The position numbers and the translations under genes were made by a program. The notes under the pieces are model-generated. The model ran no database searches, was not told the origin of the DNA, and saw only the letters and a program-made list of their open reading frames with translations. Positions 35,302 to 43,707 of a stretch of DNA of 64,000 bases are shown piece by piece (within the stretch, counting starts at the first letter, position 1; each line of letters opens with the position of its first letter). This DNA comes from Salidesulfovibrio brasiliensis JCM 12178 (GTDB taxonomy: Bacteria > Desulfobacterota > Desulfovibrionia > Desulfovibrionales > Desulfovibrionaceae): assembly GCF_001311825.1 (NCBI RefSeq), contig NZ_BBCB01000004.1, forward strand, positions 26,233-90,232, in the 5' to 3' direction.

Positions 35302-37340
35302 CCGCGCCCGTCACCTGCGGGCAGAGCTCCTGACACGGCACGGGGCGCCCCCTCTTCCGTCCTGAAGAAACTCAGCACCGCACGCAGTTCCTGTGCCTGT
35401 GCCGAGAACTCTTCCGCCGTGGTGGCCATGGCATCGGCAGATGCGGAGTTCTGCTGGATGACCGTATCGAGTTGCGACACGGCGGTTTCCACCTGCTGCA
35501 CCCCGTAGTTCTGCTCGTCGCAGGCCTTGGATATCTGGCTGACCAGCTCCGCGGTCCTGTCGATCTGCGGCACGATGCGCTCGAACAGCCCGGCCACTTC
35601 TTCCGAAGTTTCCACACTGGCGGTGGACAGCTCGCTCACCTCGCCCGCGATCTCACCGCTGCGCTCGGCCAGCTTGCGCACTTCGGCCGCCACCACCGCG
35701 AAGCCCTTGCCCATCTCCCCGGCACGGGCCGCCTCGATGGCCGCGTTCAGGGCCAAGAGGTTGGTCTGCCGGGCGATTTCCTCAATGGAAGAAATCTTCT
35801 CGCCGATCTCACGCATGACCTCGACGCTGCGACGAACCGCCTCCCCGCCCTTGCTGGTCTCTTCAGCCGCACTGGAGGCCATTTCATCCGTACGCTGGGC
35901 GTTTTCCGCGTTGTCGCGGATGCTTCCGGCCATCTGAATAATGGAAGCGGAGACCTCTTCAATGGACGCAGCCTGCTCGGTCACGCCCTGCGAGAGCGTC
36001 TCGGATGAAGCGGCAAGCTCCTCACTGCCAGAGGCCACGTTGCTGGTAGCGTCCTGAATCTGGCCCACTATGGTCTGCAGGCTCTCCGCCATGTCCATCA
36101 TGGCTCTTCGGATGCCCCGCGCCAGCAGGGTGTTCGACCCGGCCGTGGCGGTCAGGTCGCCCTCGCTCACCCGCGAGGCCAGTCCGGCGATTTCCTCGGG
36201 CTCGCCGCCGATGGTATCGGTGACACGCTTGGCAAAGAACACGCCTGCGATGGATGCCAGCAACAGTATGCCGAGACCTACGGCGAGGACCGTCACTATC
36301 ATGCGCTGCACCGAAGCGGTCAGGGCCGTTTCCTTGGCCGCGATGGTCTTGTCGATTTCATCCACGTAGACGCCCATGCCGATTATCCAGCCCCATGGGT
36401 CGAACTTTCTGGAAAAACTGAGCTTGGGGAACTGCCCCTCCTCGCCAGGCTTCGGCCACACGTAGGACGTGAACGCGCTTCCATCCGCATTGGTCTCCTC
36501 GACCATCTCGCGCATGAAAAGCTTACCGGCAGCATCCTTGATCTCGGTAAGGCTCTTGCCCACCAGCTCGGGATTCACCGGGTGCATGATCGTGGTGCCC
36601 GCTTCATCAAGAATGAAGAAATAGTCGCCGTTCTCCAGCCGCATCTCGCCCACCTGTGCGGCGGCGGCCTGCTTCATCTCCTGCGTGATGTCGTCGACCC
36701 AAGCACCGGTTCCAAGCACCAGATCAAGCTCCGGGATCAGACGGAAATAGGATATCTTGAGCGTAGGCTCCTCCTCGCCGGGGCGGGCCCATAGGTATGA
36801 GGTCATGCCCTCGCCCTCAGCCTTGGCCTTGTCCACCATATCCATGATGATTCGGTTTCCAAGACTGTCCGTGAGGCCGCTCAGGTCCTTTCCAAGCAGG
36901 GACTCGCTGGGGTGCGCGACCATCCGCGCGTCAAGATCGTTCAGCCAGAGATAGTTGTCCCCGTCGTATCGGGCGTTGGTGACCAGTTGGCCGATTTCGT
37001 CCAGCAGTTCGGCCCTCGGCGTGAAGGCCCCCCTGCGTTCATAGACGGCCGCGATCTGGGTATACACGGCGTCCACAACCTGCTTGAGCTCTTGGGACTT
37101 CTTTTCCTTGAGTGCCTCAACATCCTCGCTGCGCTCATGGTAATCGCGCACTGTTGCCGCAGCCATCTGCACGAATTCCTTGAGCTTATTCTTTTCCTTT
37201 TCCATGGCTTCGGCCCGGTATGCGCTCATTTCCTCATCCGCATAGGTGCGGATTCCAACAAGAAAAACCGCGCACAAACACGCCGCTGTAATTCCCACCG
37301 CAAAAACCTGAAATAAAGTCATTCGTGTCCGCAGTCGCAT
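35298..37340 (-). CDS. Methyl-accepting chemotaxis protein with double Cache domain
   Basis: A 680-residue chemoreceptor. After the first membrane helix come two tandem single-Cache_2-type modules: one with [19 protein letters not shown] and a second with [18 protein letters not shown], each followed by a closing TGAWVDDI or GMGVYVDEI strand. A second membrane helix (about residue 360-385), HAMP and the methyl-accepting domain follow with [19 protein letters not shown]. Cache modules of this type often bind organic acids. The start at 37340 follows GGGAGGGAATC. It is divergent from the beta-helix gene. Confidence 0.93.
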   Translation of the reverse strand: MRLRTRMTLFQVFAVGITAACLCAVFLVGIRTYADEEMSAYRAEAMEKEKNKLKEFVQMAAATVRDYHERSEDVEALKEKKSQELKQVVDAVYTQIAAVYERRGAFTPRAELLDEIGQLVTNARYDGDNYLWLNDLDARMVAHPSESLLGKDLSGLTDSLGNRIIMDMVDKAKAEGEGMTSYLWARPGEEEPTLKISYFRLIPELDLVLGTGAWVDDITQEMKQAAAAQVGEMRLENGDYFFILDEAGTTIMHPVNPELVGKSLTEIKDAAGKLFMREMVEETNADGSAFTSYVWPKPGEEGQFPKLSFSRKFDPWGWIIGMGVYVDEIDKTIAAKETALTASVQRMIVTVLAVGLGILLLASIAGVFFAKRVTDTIGGEPEEIAGLASRVSEGDLTATAGSNTLLARGIRRAMMDMAESLQTIVGQIQDATSNVASGSEELAASSETLSQGVTEQAASIEEVSASIIQMAGSIRDNAENAQRTDEMASSAAEETSKGGEAVRRSVEVMREIGEKISSIEEIARQTNLLALNAAIEAARAGEMGKGFAVVAAEVRKLAERSGEIAGEVSELSTASVETSEEVAGLFERIVPQIDRTAELVSQISKACDEQNYGVQQVETAVSQLDTVIQQNSASADAMATTAEEFSAQAQELRAVLSFFRTEEGAPRAVSGALPAGDGRG

Positions 37341-37464
37341 GATTCCCTCCCAGAGTCCTGCTTGTCCACTTTCCCTGTCCCCTTCCACACTGGACCCGAG
37401 CGGAAAGGGATAGTATGAAAAGTACCAGACAGGACATCTCAATCCATTATTAATAGAGCATTCA

Positions 37465-38783
37465 ATGCGCACCATGCAAAGCCCTATGCAACATCTCTTG
37501 CTCCTCGTGGCACTCACCGTCTCCCTGCTCCCCGCGCAGGCATACGGAGCGATAACCGTCGTCGGCACCGGGAATCCCGGAATGGACGTGAAGAACGTCC
37601 AGAAAGCCTGTGATGACGGCGGCGAAATCCTGCTCAAAGGCGTCTTTGACTTCGGCATCGACGGGCGCGTGAAGCTGCACAAGGCGGTCAAACTGCTCGG
37701 CGTTCTCGGCAGCGACGGACGTCCGGACACGGAAATCCACGGTGGCAAATGGACCTTTTACGCGGCTCTGCCAGTTCCCGGCGCACCGCCCTCCATGAAC
37801 GGCCCCAACGTTACGGTGGAAAACATCCGCTTCATCAAACCCAAAGGCACCCCGTTGCACTTCGAGCACGTGGGGGCCCTCACGGTGCGAAACATCGAAG
37901 TTGAGAAGGTCCGGCCAGAAGCGATCCGCCTGCCGGGATTCGAAAGCGCGGCCACCAAATATGTCGCAGGGATCGTGGTCGGCTCGCGCCTCGCTCCCGC
38001 CGCCAGCCCATCAAGAACGCTGTTACCGGCACCATCAGGATAAGCAACAGCCGCTTCTACATGGACGTTGACCACCCCGGCCGCACGGTCGGACGCGGCA
38101 TCATGTGCGTGTGGACCCATGCCGCCAAGATCAGAATCGCCGAAAACGTGATTCGCGGCGCATCCAGAAACGGCATCGAGGCTTTCGACAACTTCACCGG
38201 CCCTGACGGCGAACTGGAGATCGTCGGCAACAACATCATCACGTCCAAGGAAGGCATCGAATACCCCAACCCGCTCACGCCCAACGGCATCGCCGCCGGA
38301 TGGTTTCTGGACACCAAGCGGGGTGCCTCAGCCGAAGCAGGCGCGCCCCCCGTGGTCAGCCGCAACCGTGTGGAGGTTCGTGGTGACCGCTCCATCGGCA
38401 TAGCCCTGTTTGCCAACAACGCGGTTGCAGCCTGCAACGACGTGGTTCTCGCGGGTGGAGAGGATGCGATGGGCTTCGTCCAGACTGGCTCGTTCGGCTT
38501 CTTCATGAACAACCGCGTGCGCGGCATCGGTCGCTACGCGGTGTATGCCGCTCCATTCGAGGCCTTCCGCGCCGCAGGCAACACCTTCGCGTGGACGAAT
38601 ATCGAACGCTTCGACCCCGTGCGCGGCACCCACTACTTTGCCGGCAACGGTAACTCCGTGCTCGGCGATCCCGGCGCGGTGGTGGACAAAGGTGTGGGCA
38701 ATCGCCTGCTGGACATTCGCCCCTGCTCGCTTCCGGGCATTGACCCGGAAGAGGACTGGGAACCCATCGAAGACATGCCCTGA
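37465..38783 (+). CDS. Secreted right-handed beta-helix protein (frameshifted)
   Basis: An exported protein with a Sec signal ([20 protein letters not shown]) and repeated short beta coils typical of parallel beta helices, such as [20 protein letters not shown] and [20 protein letters not shown]. The frame breaks near 38008, where a C is missing from AGCCCCATC. Restored, it is 439 residues. Such folds occur in pectate lyases and NosD-type carbohydrate-binding proteins, but no catalytic set is recognisable and a calcium-binding lyase motif is not evident. It may bind or cut a surface polysaccharide. The first ATG at 37465 has a weak site; ATG 37474 is an alternative. Confidence 0.75.
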
Positions 38784-38824
38784 TGCACGAAAAAACAGCT
38801 TGCCAAAATCTCTCCACCCATATA

Positions 38825-38838
38825 TTTGTACATACAAA
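38825..38838. promoter_or_regulatory. MarR operator copy 1, overlapping the marR start codon
   Basis: The palindrome TTTGTACATACAAA (arms TTTGTA and TACAAA around CA) ends on the first base of the MarR-type gene's ATG. An identical 14-mer lies before the flavin reductase gene at 39302-39315. A -10-like TATATT (38821-38826) overlaps the operator. Confidence 0.75.
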
Positions 38839-39281
38839 TGAGTGACAAAAACACCTGCACCACTGGCACGCTGCTGAATTGCTGCCTGTACTTCACGGCC
38901 AACACGCTGGCACGAATCATGGGTCGTTTTGCCGACGATTGCTTCCGCGACACCGGCCTCTCGCCCTCGCACGCCTTCACGCTGATGCTGGTGAACGAAC
39001 AGCCCGAGATCAGCCAAAAGGAGCTGGGCGAGGCTCTGCACCTTGCACCGTCTACCATGACCCGATTCGTGGATAAGCTCATCGCCAAAGGACTGGTGCA
39101 GCGCGAGACCTCCGGCAAACTCGCCAGAGTCCGCCCCACCGAAAGAGGGAAGCAACTGGCAAAGCCCATCGCCGAGAGCTGGAAGGCGTTGTACTACAAG
39201 TATTCCGACATTCTCGGCGAGGAGGAAGGCCAGGAGCTGACCCGCATCATTGATACGGCCAACAGGAAACTCGAGGGGTAA
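38838..39281 (+). CDS. MarR-family transcriptional repressor
   Basis: A 147-residue winged-helix regulator. The recognition region QKELGEALHLAPSTMTRFVD then KLIAKGLVQRE is canonical, followed by the wing RVRPTERGKQLAKPI. The ATG is preceded by the operator rather than by a Shine-Dalgarno sequence, so the message may be leaderless; repressor binding would block its own transcription. The protein also has two Cys residues near the N-terminus (NCC at about residue 14), which could serve in redox sensing. The flavin reductase gene immediately downstream carries the same operator. Confidence 0.9.
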   Translation: MSDKNTCTTGTLLNCCLYFTANTLARIMGRFADDCFRDTGLSPSHAFTLMLVNEQPEISQKELGEALHLAPSTMTRFVDKLIAKGLVQRETSGKLARVRPTERGKQLAKPIAESWKALYYKYSDILGEEEGQELTRIIDTANRKLEG

Positions 39282-39292
39282 CCCCTTTTTTT
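39274..39292 (+). terminator. Compact terminator with the marR stop codon in its loop
   Basis: AGGGG (39274-39278) pairs with CCCCT (39282-39286) around the loop TAA (39279-39281), which is the stop codon of the MarR gene, followed by a seven-T run. Termination here would separate marR from the downstream gene, which has its own operator. Confidence 0.6.
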
Positions 39293-39301
39293 GCCAGAAC
39301 A

Positions 39302-39315
39302 TTTGTACATACAAA
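39302..39315. promoter_or_regulatory. MarR operator copy 2, before the flavin reductase gene
   Basis: This is an exact copy of TTTGTACATACAAA, 14 bases before the ATG of the flavin reductase gene and directly upstream of its GGAGG site. Identity with the copy at 38825-38838 strongly suggests that the MarR protein controls both genes. Confidence 0.75.
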
Positions 39316-39328
39316 CATCGGAGGAAAA

Positions 39329-39906
39329 ATGGAACGCAAGAACATCGGCAACAACGCTTCATTCTGCCGGAACCGGTGACAATCGTGGGCACCAAAATCG
39401 AAGGGCGCGCCAACTTCATGACCGTGGCGTGGGTGACGAGGACGAACTATCAACCGTGCCAGATAGCCATAGCTATCCACCGGGAACACGCAACAACCAA
39501 GGGAGTCCTCGCCAATGGCGAGTTTAGCATCAACCTGCCGTCGCAGAACATGGTCCGCGAAACGGACGTCATGGGGCTGCTCTCCGGTAAGCGCGTAGAC
39601 AAATCGCGGTTCTTCGACATCCACTACGGGGAGCTTGAAAATGCACCGCTCATTACAGACTGCCCGCTCTCCCTCGAGCTCAGGCTGGTGGGCAAACTCG
39701 AGCAGCCGAGCAACTGGCTTCTGGTGGGCGAGCTTGTTGCCGCATGGACGCGCGACGAGTACCTGACCGACGGATACGTGGATATTGAAAAGGTCCAGCC
39801 CTTCACCCTCTCCATGCCCGACAACCGCTACTGGGCCGTGGGCGAGATGGTCGGCAGAGCCTGGCATGAAGGAAAACCGCTCAAGGATAAAGTAAAAAAC
39901 GGCTGA
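39329..39906 (+). CDS. Flavin reductase-like (FMN-binding split barrel) protein (frameshifted)
   Basis: A 192-residue member of the flavin reductase-like family. It starts MERKNIGNNA and breaks near 39357, where GCTTCATTC has lost one base; restored, it continues FILPEPVTIVGTKIEGRANF then MTVAWVTRTNYQPCQIAIAI. The FMN-binding core is visible in RHEHATTK-like and EFSINLPSQNMV segments. Family members reduce flavin or carry electrons, and in anaerobes often act in oxidative-stress defence. GGAGG precedes the ATG, and a long terminator follows the gene. It is probably controlled by the adjacent MarR repressor. Confidence 0.82.
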
Positions 39907-39912
39907 TATGAC

Positions 39913-39952
39913 AAGATGATCCGGAGATAGCGCATCTCCGGATCATCTTTTG
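39913..39952 (+). terminator. Terminator of the flavin reductase gene
   Basis: AAGATGATCCGGAGAT (39913-39928) pairs perfectly with ATCTCCGGATCATCTT (39934-39949) around AGCGC, followed by TT. A 16-bp stem. Confidence 0.88.
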
Positions 39953-39964
39953 TCGAAAAAGGTG

Positions 39965-40013
39965 TTGACACAACTGGCCTCCCGGTGTTTATTGAAAACG
40001 AATCTCAATATCA
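39965..40013 (+). promoter_or_regulatory. Promoter with Fur-like box for DUF2325 gene
   Basis: TTGACA (39965-39970) and TTTATT (39988-39993) with a 17-base spacer form a promoter. TGAAAACGAATCTCA (39993-40007) overlaps its downstream edge and resembles the 7-1-7 Fur palindrome TGATAAT-N-ATTATCA, matching 10 of the 14 fixed positions. The position between -10 and +15 is right for repression. Confidence 0.5.
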
Positions 40014-40025
40014 ATTGGAGGCATT

Positions 40026-40310
40026 ATGTGCGCAGCACTTATCGGCGGTATGGACAGGCTCAAACGGGATTACATGAACGAAGCCAAACGTCAGGGCGTG
40101 AAGCTGAAAGTCTTCACCGGAAAGGAAAGAAACATCAGCGGCAGCATGGGGCGGGTCGACTTTGCCGTGGTCTTCACCAACAAGGTATCCCACAAGGCGC
40201 GCAACGAAGTGATGGGCGCACTCAAGAAAAAGGATGTCCCCGTGCTCATGGAACACTCCTGCGGCATCAGCACCCTTCGCAAGTGCATCGCCGAGCACGC
40301 CGGGAAATAA
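40026..40310 (+). CDS. DUF2325 small protein
   Basis: A 94-residue protein of the DUF2325 family, a small alpha/beta domain with an early GGMDRLKRDYMNEAKRQGV, a central VDFAVVFTNKVSHKARNEVM and a Cys-containing C-terminus (MEHSCGISTLRKCIAEHAGK). The biochemical role is unknown. Members are common in deltaproteobacteria and some clostridia. GGAGG precedes the ATG, and an upstream promoter carries a Fur-like box, so an iron or redox link is possible. It converges on cheV with a 13-base gap. Confidence 0.82.
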   Translation: MCAALIGGMDRLKRDYMNEAKRQGVKLKVFTGKERNISGSMGRVDFAVVFTNKVSHKARNEVMGALKKKDVPVLMEHSCGISTLRKCIAEHAGK

Positions 40311-40323
40311 GTTCTTCCGGACG

Positions 40324-41286
40324 TCAGGCGTTTGCGGCAGCCTCGGCGTCCCAGTTGCGGACCAAATCCAGAACCCGCGACGTTAGCGCGTCGAATTCAG
40401 GCTTGGTGACCTGATCGTCCGCCTTCACAGCCTCGCCCTTGTGCTTGAGGCCCTTGGAAATCAGGGATGAGAACAGGCACACCGGGATAACCTTGAGGAT
40501 AGGATCTTCCTTGATCCTGCGGGTCAGGGTGTAGCCGTCCATCTGCGGCATCTCGATGTCAGAGACGACAACGTCGAGGTATTCAAGCGGGCTCTTCCCT
40601 TCGTTCTGGGCGAGCATCTTGACCATCTCCAGCCGCTTCCACGCCTCGGCTCCATCGCCCACCACTTCGGCCTCGAAGTTGGCGTTTTCAAAGTTCTGGC
40701 TCAAAAGCGCACGAACAGATGTGGAGTCGTCAGCCACAAGAGCGCGGTACCGCTGGTCCGAACGCTCCACCTCGCCGGTTCCGGTCTGCGATCCTCCGTC
40801 AAGATCGGAAAGCACCTGCTCCAGATCGAGCATGAGCGCAAAGCGCTCCTTGATCTTCACGGTTCCGGTGATGCAGTTCGTATCGAAATTTGCCACGTAC
40901 TTGGACGGCGGTTCAACGTCGCGCCAGTTGATGCGATGAATCTGCGTCACTCCGGATACGAGGAAGCCGGTGACCGCATTGTTGAACTCGGTGACGATGA
41001 TGGGTTCGTTCTCTTCCTTGTCCCGCTCCATCTCAAGCCAGACACTCAGGTCCACCACGGGCAAAATCAGATCACGAAGCGGGATCGTGCCGAGAAAGCT
41101 CGGGTGAGACGCAGCCTCGGAACCCTCAAGCCCCTCTGGAGCCTCAACAACTTCCAGCACCTTGGCAACGTTAACGCCAAAGTAATGGGTCACACGTTCG
41201 CCACCCACATTTTCATGAACAAAGAATTCGATGATCTCAAGTTCGTTGGTACCGGTCTCGAGAAGAATGTCCTGCCCGTTGCTCAT
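40324..41286 (-). CDS. cheV: Chemotaxis protein CheV (CheW-like plus receiver)
   Basis: A 320-residue coupling protein with an N-terminal CheW-like domain (about residues 10-170, including GVNVAKVLEVVEAPEG and LGTIPLRDLILPVVDLSVWL) and a C-terminal receiver domain with the phosphorylatable Asp in VVVSDIEMPQMDGY and a preceding ADDSTSVRALL. CheV links receptors to CheA and tunes adaptation. GAGGAGGCCAT precedes the ATG. It is alone here, but two chemoreceptor genes are in the window. Confidence 0.93.
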   Translation of the reverse strand: MSNGQDILLETGTNELEIIEFFVHENVGGERVTHYFGVNVAKVLEVVEAPEGLEGSEAASHPSFLGTIPLRDLILPVVDLSVWLEMERDKEENEPIIVTEFNNAVTGFLVSGVTQIHRINWRDVEPPSKYVANFDTNCITGTVKIKERFALMLDLEQVLSDLDGGSQTGTGEVERSDQRYRALVADDSTSVRALLSQNFENANFEAEVVGDGAEAWKRLEMVKMLAQNEGKSPLEYLDVVVSDIEMPQMDGYTLTRRIKEDPILKVIPVCLFSSLISKGLKHKGEAVKADDQVTKPEFDALTSRVLDLVRNWDAEAAANA

Positions 41287-41360
41287 ATGGCCTCCTCGGC
41301 GCGCTGATATCCATTTTGGAGCAATGTACAGTCTTTTGAAAAAAAGATGAATGATAATTG

Positions 41361-41403
41361 AAACGTTGGCACTGAAAGGACACACCTCTCAATGCCAACG
41401 TTT
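41361..41403. terminator. Stem-loop between neuB and cheV
   Basis: AAACGTTGGCA (41361-41371) pairs with TGCCAACGTTT (41393-41403). The 21-base loop can pair further through GAAAGG and CCTCTC. On the minus strand it lies 31 bases after neuB, preceded by an A/T hairpin (TAGAAAAAGAGTTCTTTTTAG is imperfectly self-complementary). It is probably the neuB terminator, but the U tract is not directly adjacent, so it could instead be a leader structure of cheV. Confidence 0.5.
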
Positions 41404-41433
41404 TGCTAAAAAGAACTCTTTTTCTAAAAAAAC

Positions 41434-42533
41434 CTAACGAGAACGAGCGTTTGCAGCCTCGGCTTCGGTTCGCTCTCCGGACTCGACCAGTTCCCACTGT
41501 ACGGGCTGCTCCAGTGTGACCGAGCAGCGAAGCGTGGTGCCGACCACCTCGTCCCAGTAAACGGGAGAGACGCCCACATGCGGGCAACGGGTAGTCAGGT
41601 CGGCATCGGTGAGTACATGCCCGGCTGGCAGATCGCGAGAGAAGACGATGCACTTGCGAAGCTTCTTGGCTGCGGACTGCTCTTCCGGGAAAACGATCTT
41701 GCCGCGAAGCTGCATGGCCTTTTCGGTTTCGCGGATCATGGTTACGACCTGTGCAAGCTGCTCAGGTTCAAGCGAGACCTGATGGTCCGTGCCCTTGAGG
41801 GTCTTGTCGAGGGTGAAGTGGCGCTCAACAATGCAGGCACCCAACGCGGCTGCGGCAACGCTCGGCCCGAGCCCTCGCTCGTGGCCCGAATACCCGACAG
41901 GAACAAGGAACCGTTCCCGCAGGTCTCCATGACCGGCAGACCGATGCACTCCTCAGGGCAGGGATAGGTGCTGTTGCAGTGCAGCAGCATGAGGTCGTCG
42001 TGGTAGGTGCGGATCACGCCCACGGCTGCCTCGATGTCCTCAAGCGAGCTCATGCCAGTGGAGAGGATAATGGGAATCTGCGCGGCTGCGTACTTTGCCA
42101 CCAACGGCAGGTTGACCAGCTCGGCGGAGCTTATCTTGAGCAGCTCCACGTCAAGGGAGAGCACTTCGTCAAGGCTGGGGTCGTCCCATGCCGATGCGAA
42201 GAAGACCAGACCGAGGGATTCGGCCAGTGTCTTGAGTTCCGCCATCTGCTCGATGGAAAGTTCCAGCGCGTCGCGATGCTCGCCGTAGGTGGGACCGAAG
42301 CTGTTGCACCCGGTGTAGGGTGCCGCCCGGCCCTCGCGGGTCAGCAGGGCCTCGGTCTTGCGCTTCTGAAATTTGACGGCCTGTGCACCGGCATTGGCCG
42401 CTTCCCGCACCATGCGGGCGGCGATTTCCGGATCTCCCTGATGGTTGTTGCCGATTTCGGCGACCACGAAACAAGGGTGTCCTTCACCGATGGTTGCCCC
42501 GGAACGCAAGGTGACGCTCTTGACTTCTTGCAT
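41434..42533 (-). CDS. neuB: NeuB-family nonulosonic acid synthase (frameshifted)
   Basis: Condenses phosphoenolpyruvate with an N-acetylated hexose to form a sialic-, legionaminic- or pseudaminic-type acid. The barrel begins CFVVAEIGNNHQGDPEIA and has KISSAELVNLPLV, ILSTGMSSLEDIEAAV and HCNSTYPCPEE. The frame breaks near 41922, where a C is missing from GACCCTGCGG; then RERFLVPVGYSGHERGLG and a C-terminal antifreeze-like SAF domain follow (FSRDLPAGHVLTDADL). Restored length is 366 residues. Which nine-carbon sugar is made cannot be told from sequence. It starts two bases after the HTH-Rossmann gene stop, so they form an operon. Confidence 0.88.
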
Positions 42534-42535
42534 AA

Positions 42536-43195
42536 TCAGAATCTCACGATGTCTATGCCCATCCTGCCGGCAACCGGCTCGACCTGAGCGTAAATCTCGT
42601 CCTGCTTCCCGAACGAGGTGATCACCACGGCGTCGCACTCCACCTGCTCCAGCAGAACCGGCGAGGAGACGACATAACCATGGAACAGCTTACCATGTTT
42701 TTTCGAATCGTTATCAACAAGGGCGACGACCTGAAAGCGGCTCTCCAAAAGCGTGGAGAGGACGACCTCGCAGGTTTCCGAAGCACCGAAAAGCACCAGC
42801 CGCATCTTGCCGGAGTCCTCCAGCGGATTAAGCCGCTCCTGTATGAACTCCTTGACGGTGGTATATATGCGGACGGTCTCGGACGAGTAATCGGCCAGCA
42901 TCCTGCGCCGCGCGGTCTCACCCGTTTCGGTCAGCTGGTACCGGTAGCTTTTGCCGTTGACCGGCTGAAACTCTACCAGCCCGTCACTTTGCATCTGCTT
43001 GAGGTATTGGTTGACCATGGCTCCGGACAGATTGAGGCGGCGGCCAAGCTCGAACTGCGAGAGACCTGAGTTGAGGGAGAGCGCGTCAAGGATGGCGAGA
43101 ATACGGGTATTCTTGCTCGGCTTGAAGTATGCGCCCTCGGAAATGAGCTGCTTGATGATGCGGTTTTCGCCGCCTGCCATATTGATACCATTCAT
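42536..43195 (-). CDS. Winged-helix regulator fused to a nucleotide-sugar-type Rossmann domain
   Basis: A 219-residue protein. Residues about 25-95 form a winged helix of MarR/ArsR type (SLNSGLSQFELGRRLNLSGA then MVNQYLKQMQSDGLVEF). Residues about 130-210 form a Rossmann-like domain with LVLFGASETCEVVLSTLLES, VDNDSKKHGKLFHGYVVSSP and a late DAVVITSFGKQ. This second part resembles the N-terminal UDP-sugar-binding domain of PglD-type sugar acetyltransferases and of CapD/FlaA1-type sugar dehydratases. It is directly upstream of neuB, so I infer that it senses a nucleotide sugar and controls nonulosonic-acid synthesis. The inference is structural and unproven. Confidence 0.78.
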   Translation of the reverse strand: MNGINMAGGENRIIKQLISEGAYFKPSKNTRILAILDALSLNSGLSQFELGRRLNLSGAMVNQYLKQMQSDGLVEFQPVNGKSYRYQLTETGETARRRMLADYSSETVRIYTTVKEFIQERLNPLEDSGKMRLVLFGASETCEVVLSTLLESRFQVVALVDNDSKKHGKLFHGYVVSSPVLLEQVECDAVVITSFGKQDEIYAQVEPVAGRMGIDIVRF

Positions 43196-43510
43196 GAGGT
43201 CAACGTTTTCCTGCCGTTATCGGCTTGGGCTATATTGTCTTGTGTACTAGCCACGCAGTGGTCCGGTGTCAACAAATTCGGCACTGGCAAAGGCTTTTCC
43301 GTGGTTTCCGACGAAACTGAAAACGCATTTCGTTGACACAATGAATAATCGGTCGACTGAATGATTTCCTTTAGGTCGGCGTCGAAACCCTGACGATATT
43401 TCCGTCTCCCTCCCCACCATCAAAAACCATGCCTTATTACAGGAAGGGACCCATTTTCCTCTCCCGGCACGATTTGGGGGAAACCCCCACACAAATCAAG
43501 GGCCATCCCC

Positions 43511-43530
43511 ATTGTGAAACATCGCACAAT
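43511..43530. promoter_or_regulatory. CRP/FNR-family-like binding palindrome
   Basis: ATTGTG (43511-43516) and CACAAT (43525-43530) are inverted around eight bases. In CRP terms this is TGTGA-N6-GCACA, one mismatch from the symmetrical TGTGA-N6-TCACA. It is about 180 bases before the acyl-CoA ligase gene. Confidence 0.5.
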
Positions 43531-43585
43531 GCACCATAAGAAGGTCGTCACGTCTTGTGACGCCATGCTATACGTCCCGCCCGAA

Positions 43586-43615
43586 GAAACGCCGGTCCCG
43601 TCCGACCGGCGTTTC
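43586..43615. terminator. Orphan terminator-like hairpin
   Basis: GAAACGCCGGTC (43586-43597) pairs perfectly with GACCGGCGTTTC (43604-43615) around CCGTCC. No gene ends just before it on either strand, and there is no long T run. It could end a short unannotated RNA starting near the CRP-like site, or act as an attenuator for the acyl-CoA ligase gene. Confidence 0.5.
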
Positions 43616-43707
43616 GTCGTTATTGACCCACCCGTCCACGCTGGTATACCTTTCGCCGAACGAAAAATACCCCGACCATCACCATATTCTGTCCTCAAGG
43701 ATTCCAA

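Larger units (their letters stand above)
43196..43707. other. 512-base intergenic region with several palindromes
   Basis: No supported protein gene. The region holds GGGGG-AAA-CCCCC (43476-43488), a CRP/FNR-like palindrome (43511-43530), CGTCAC-GTCTT-GTGACG (43546-43562) and a 12-bp stem (43586-43615). The divergent HTH-Rossmann gene and the acyl-CoA ligase gene need promoters here. A TTGACA at 43334-43339 has no good -10 partner on the plus strand. Confidence 0.5.
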
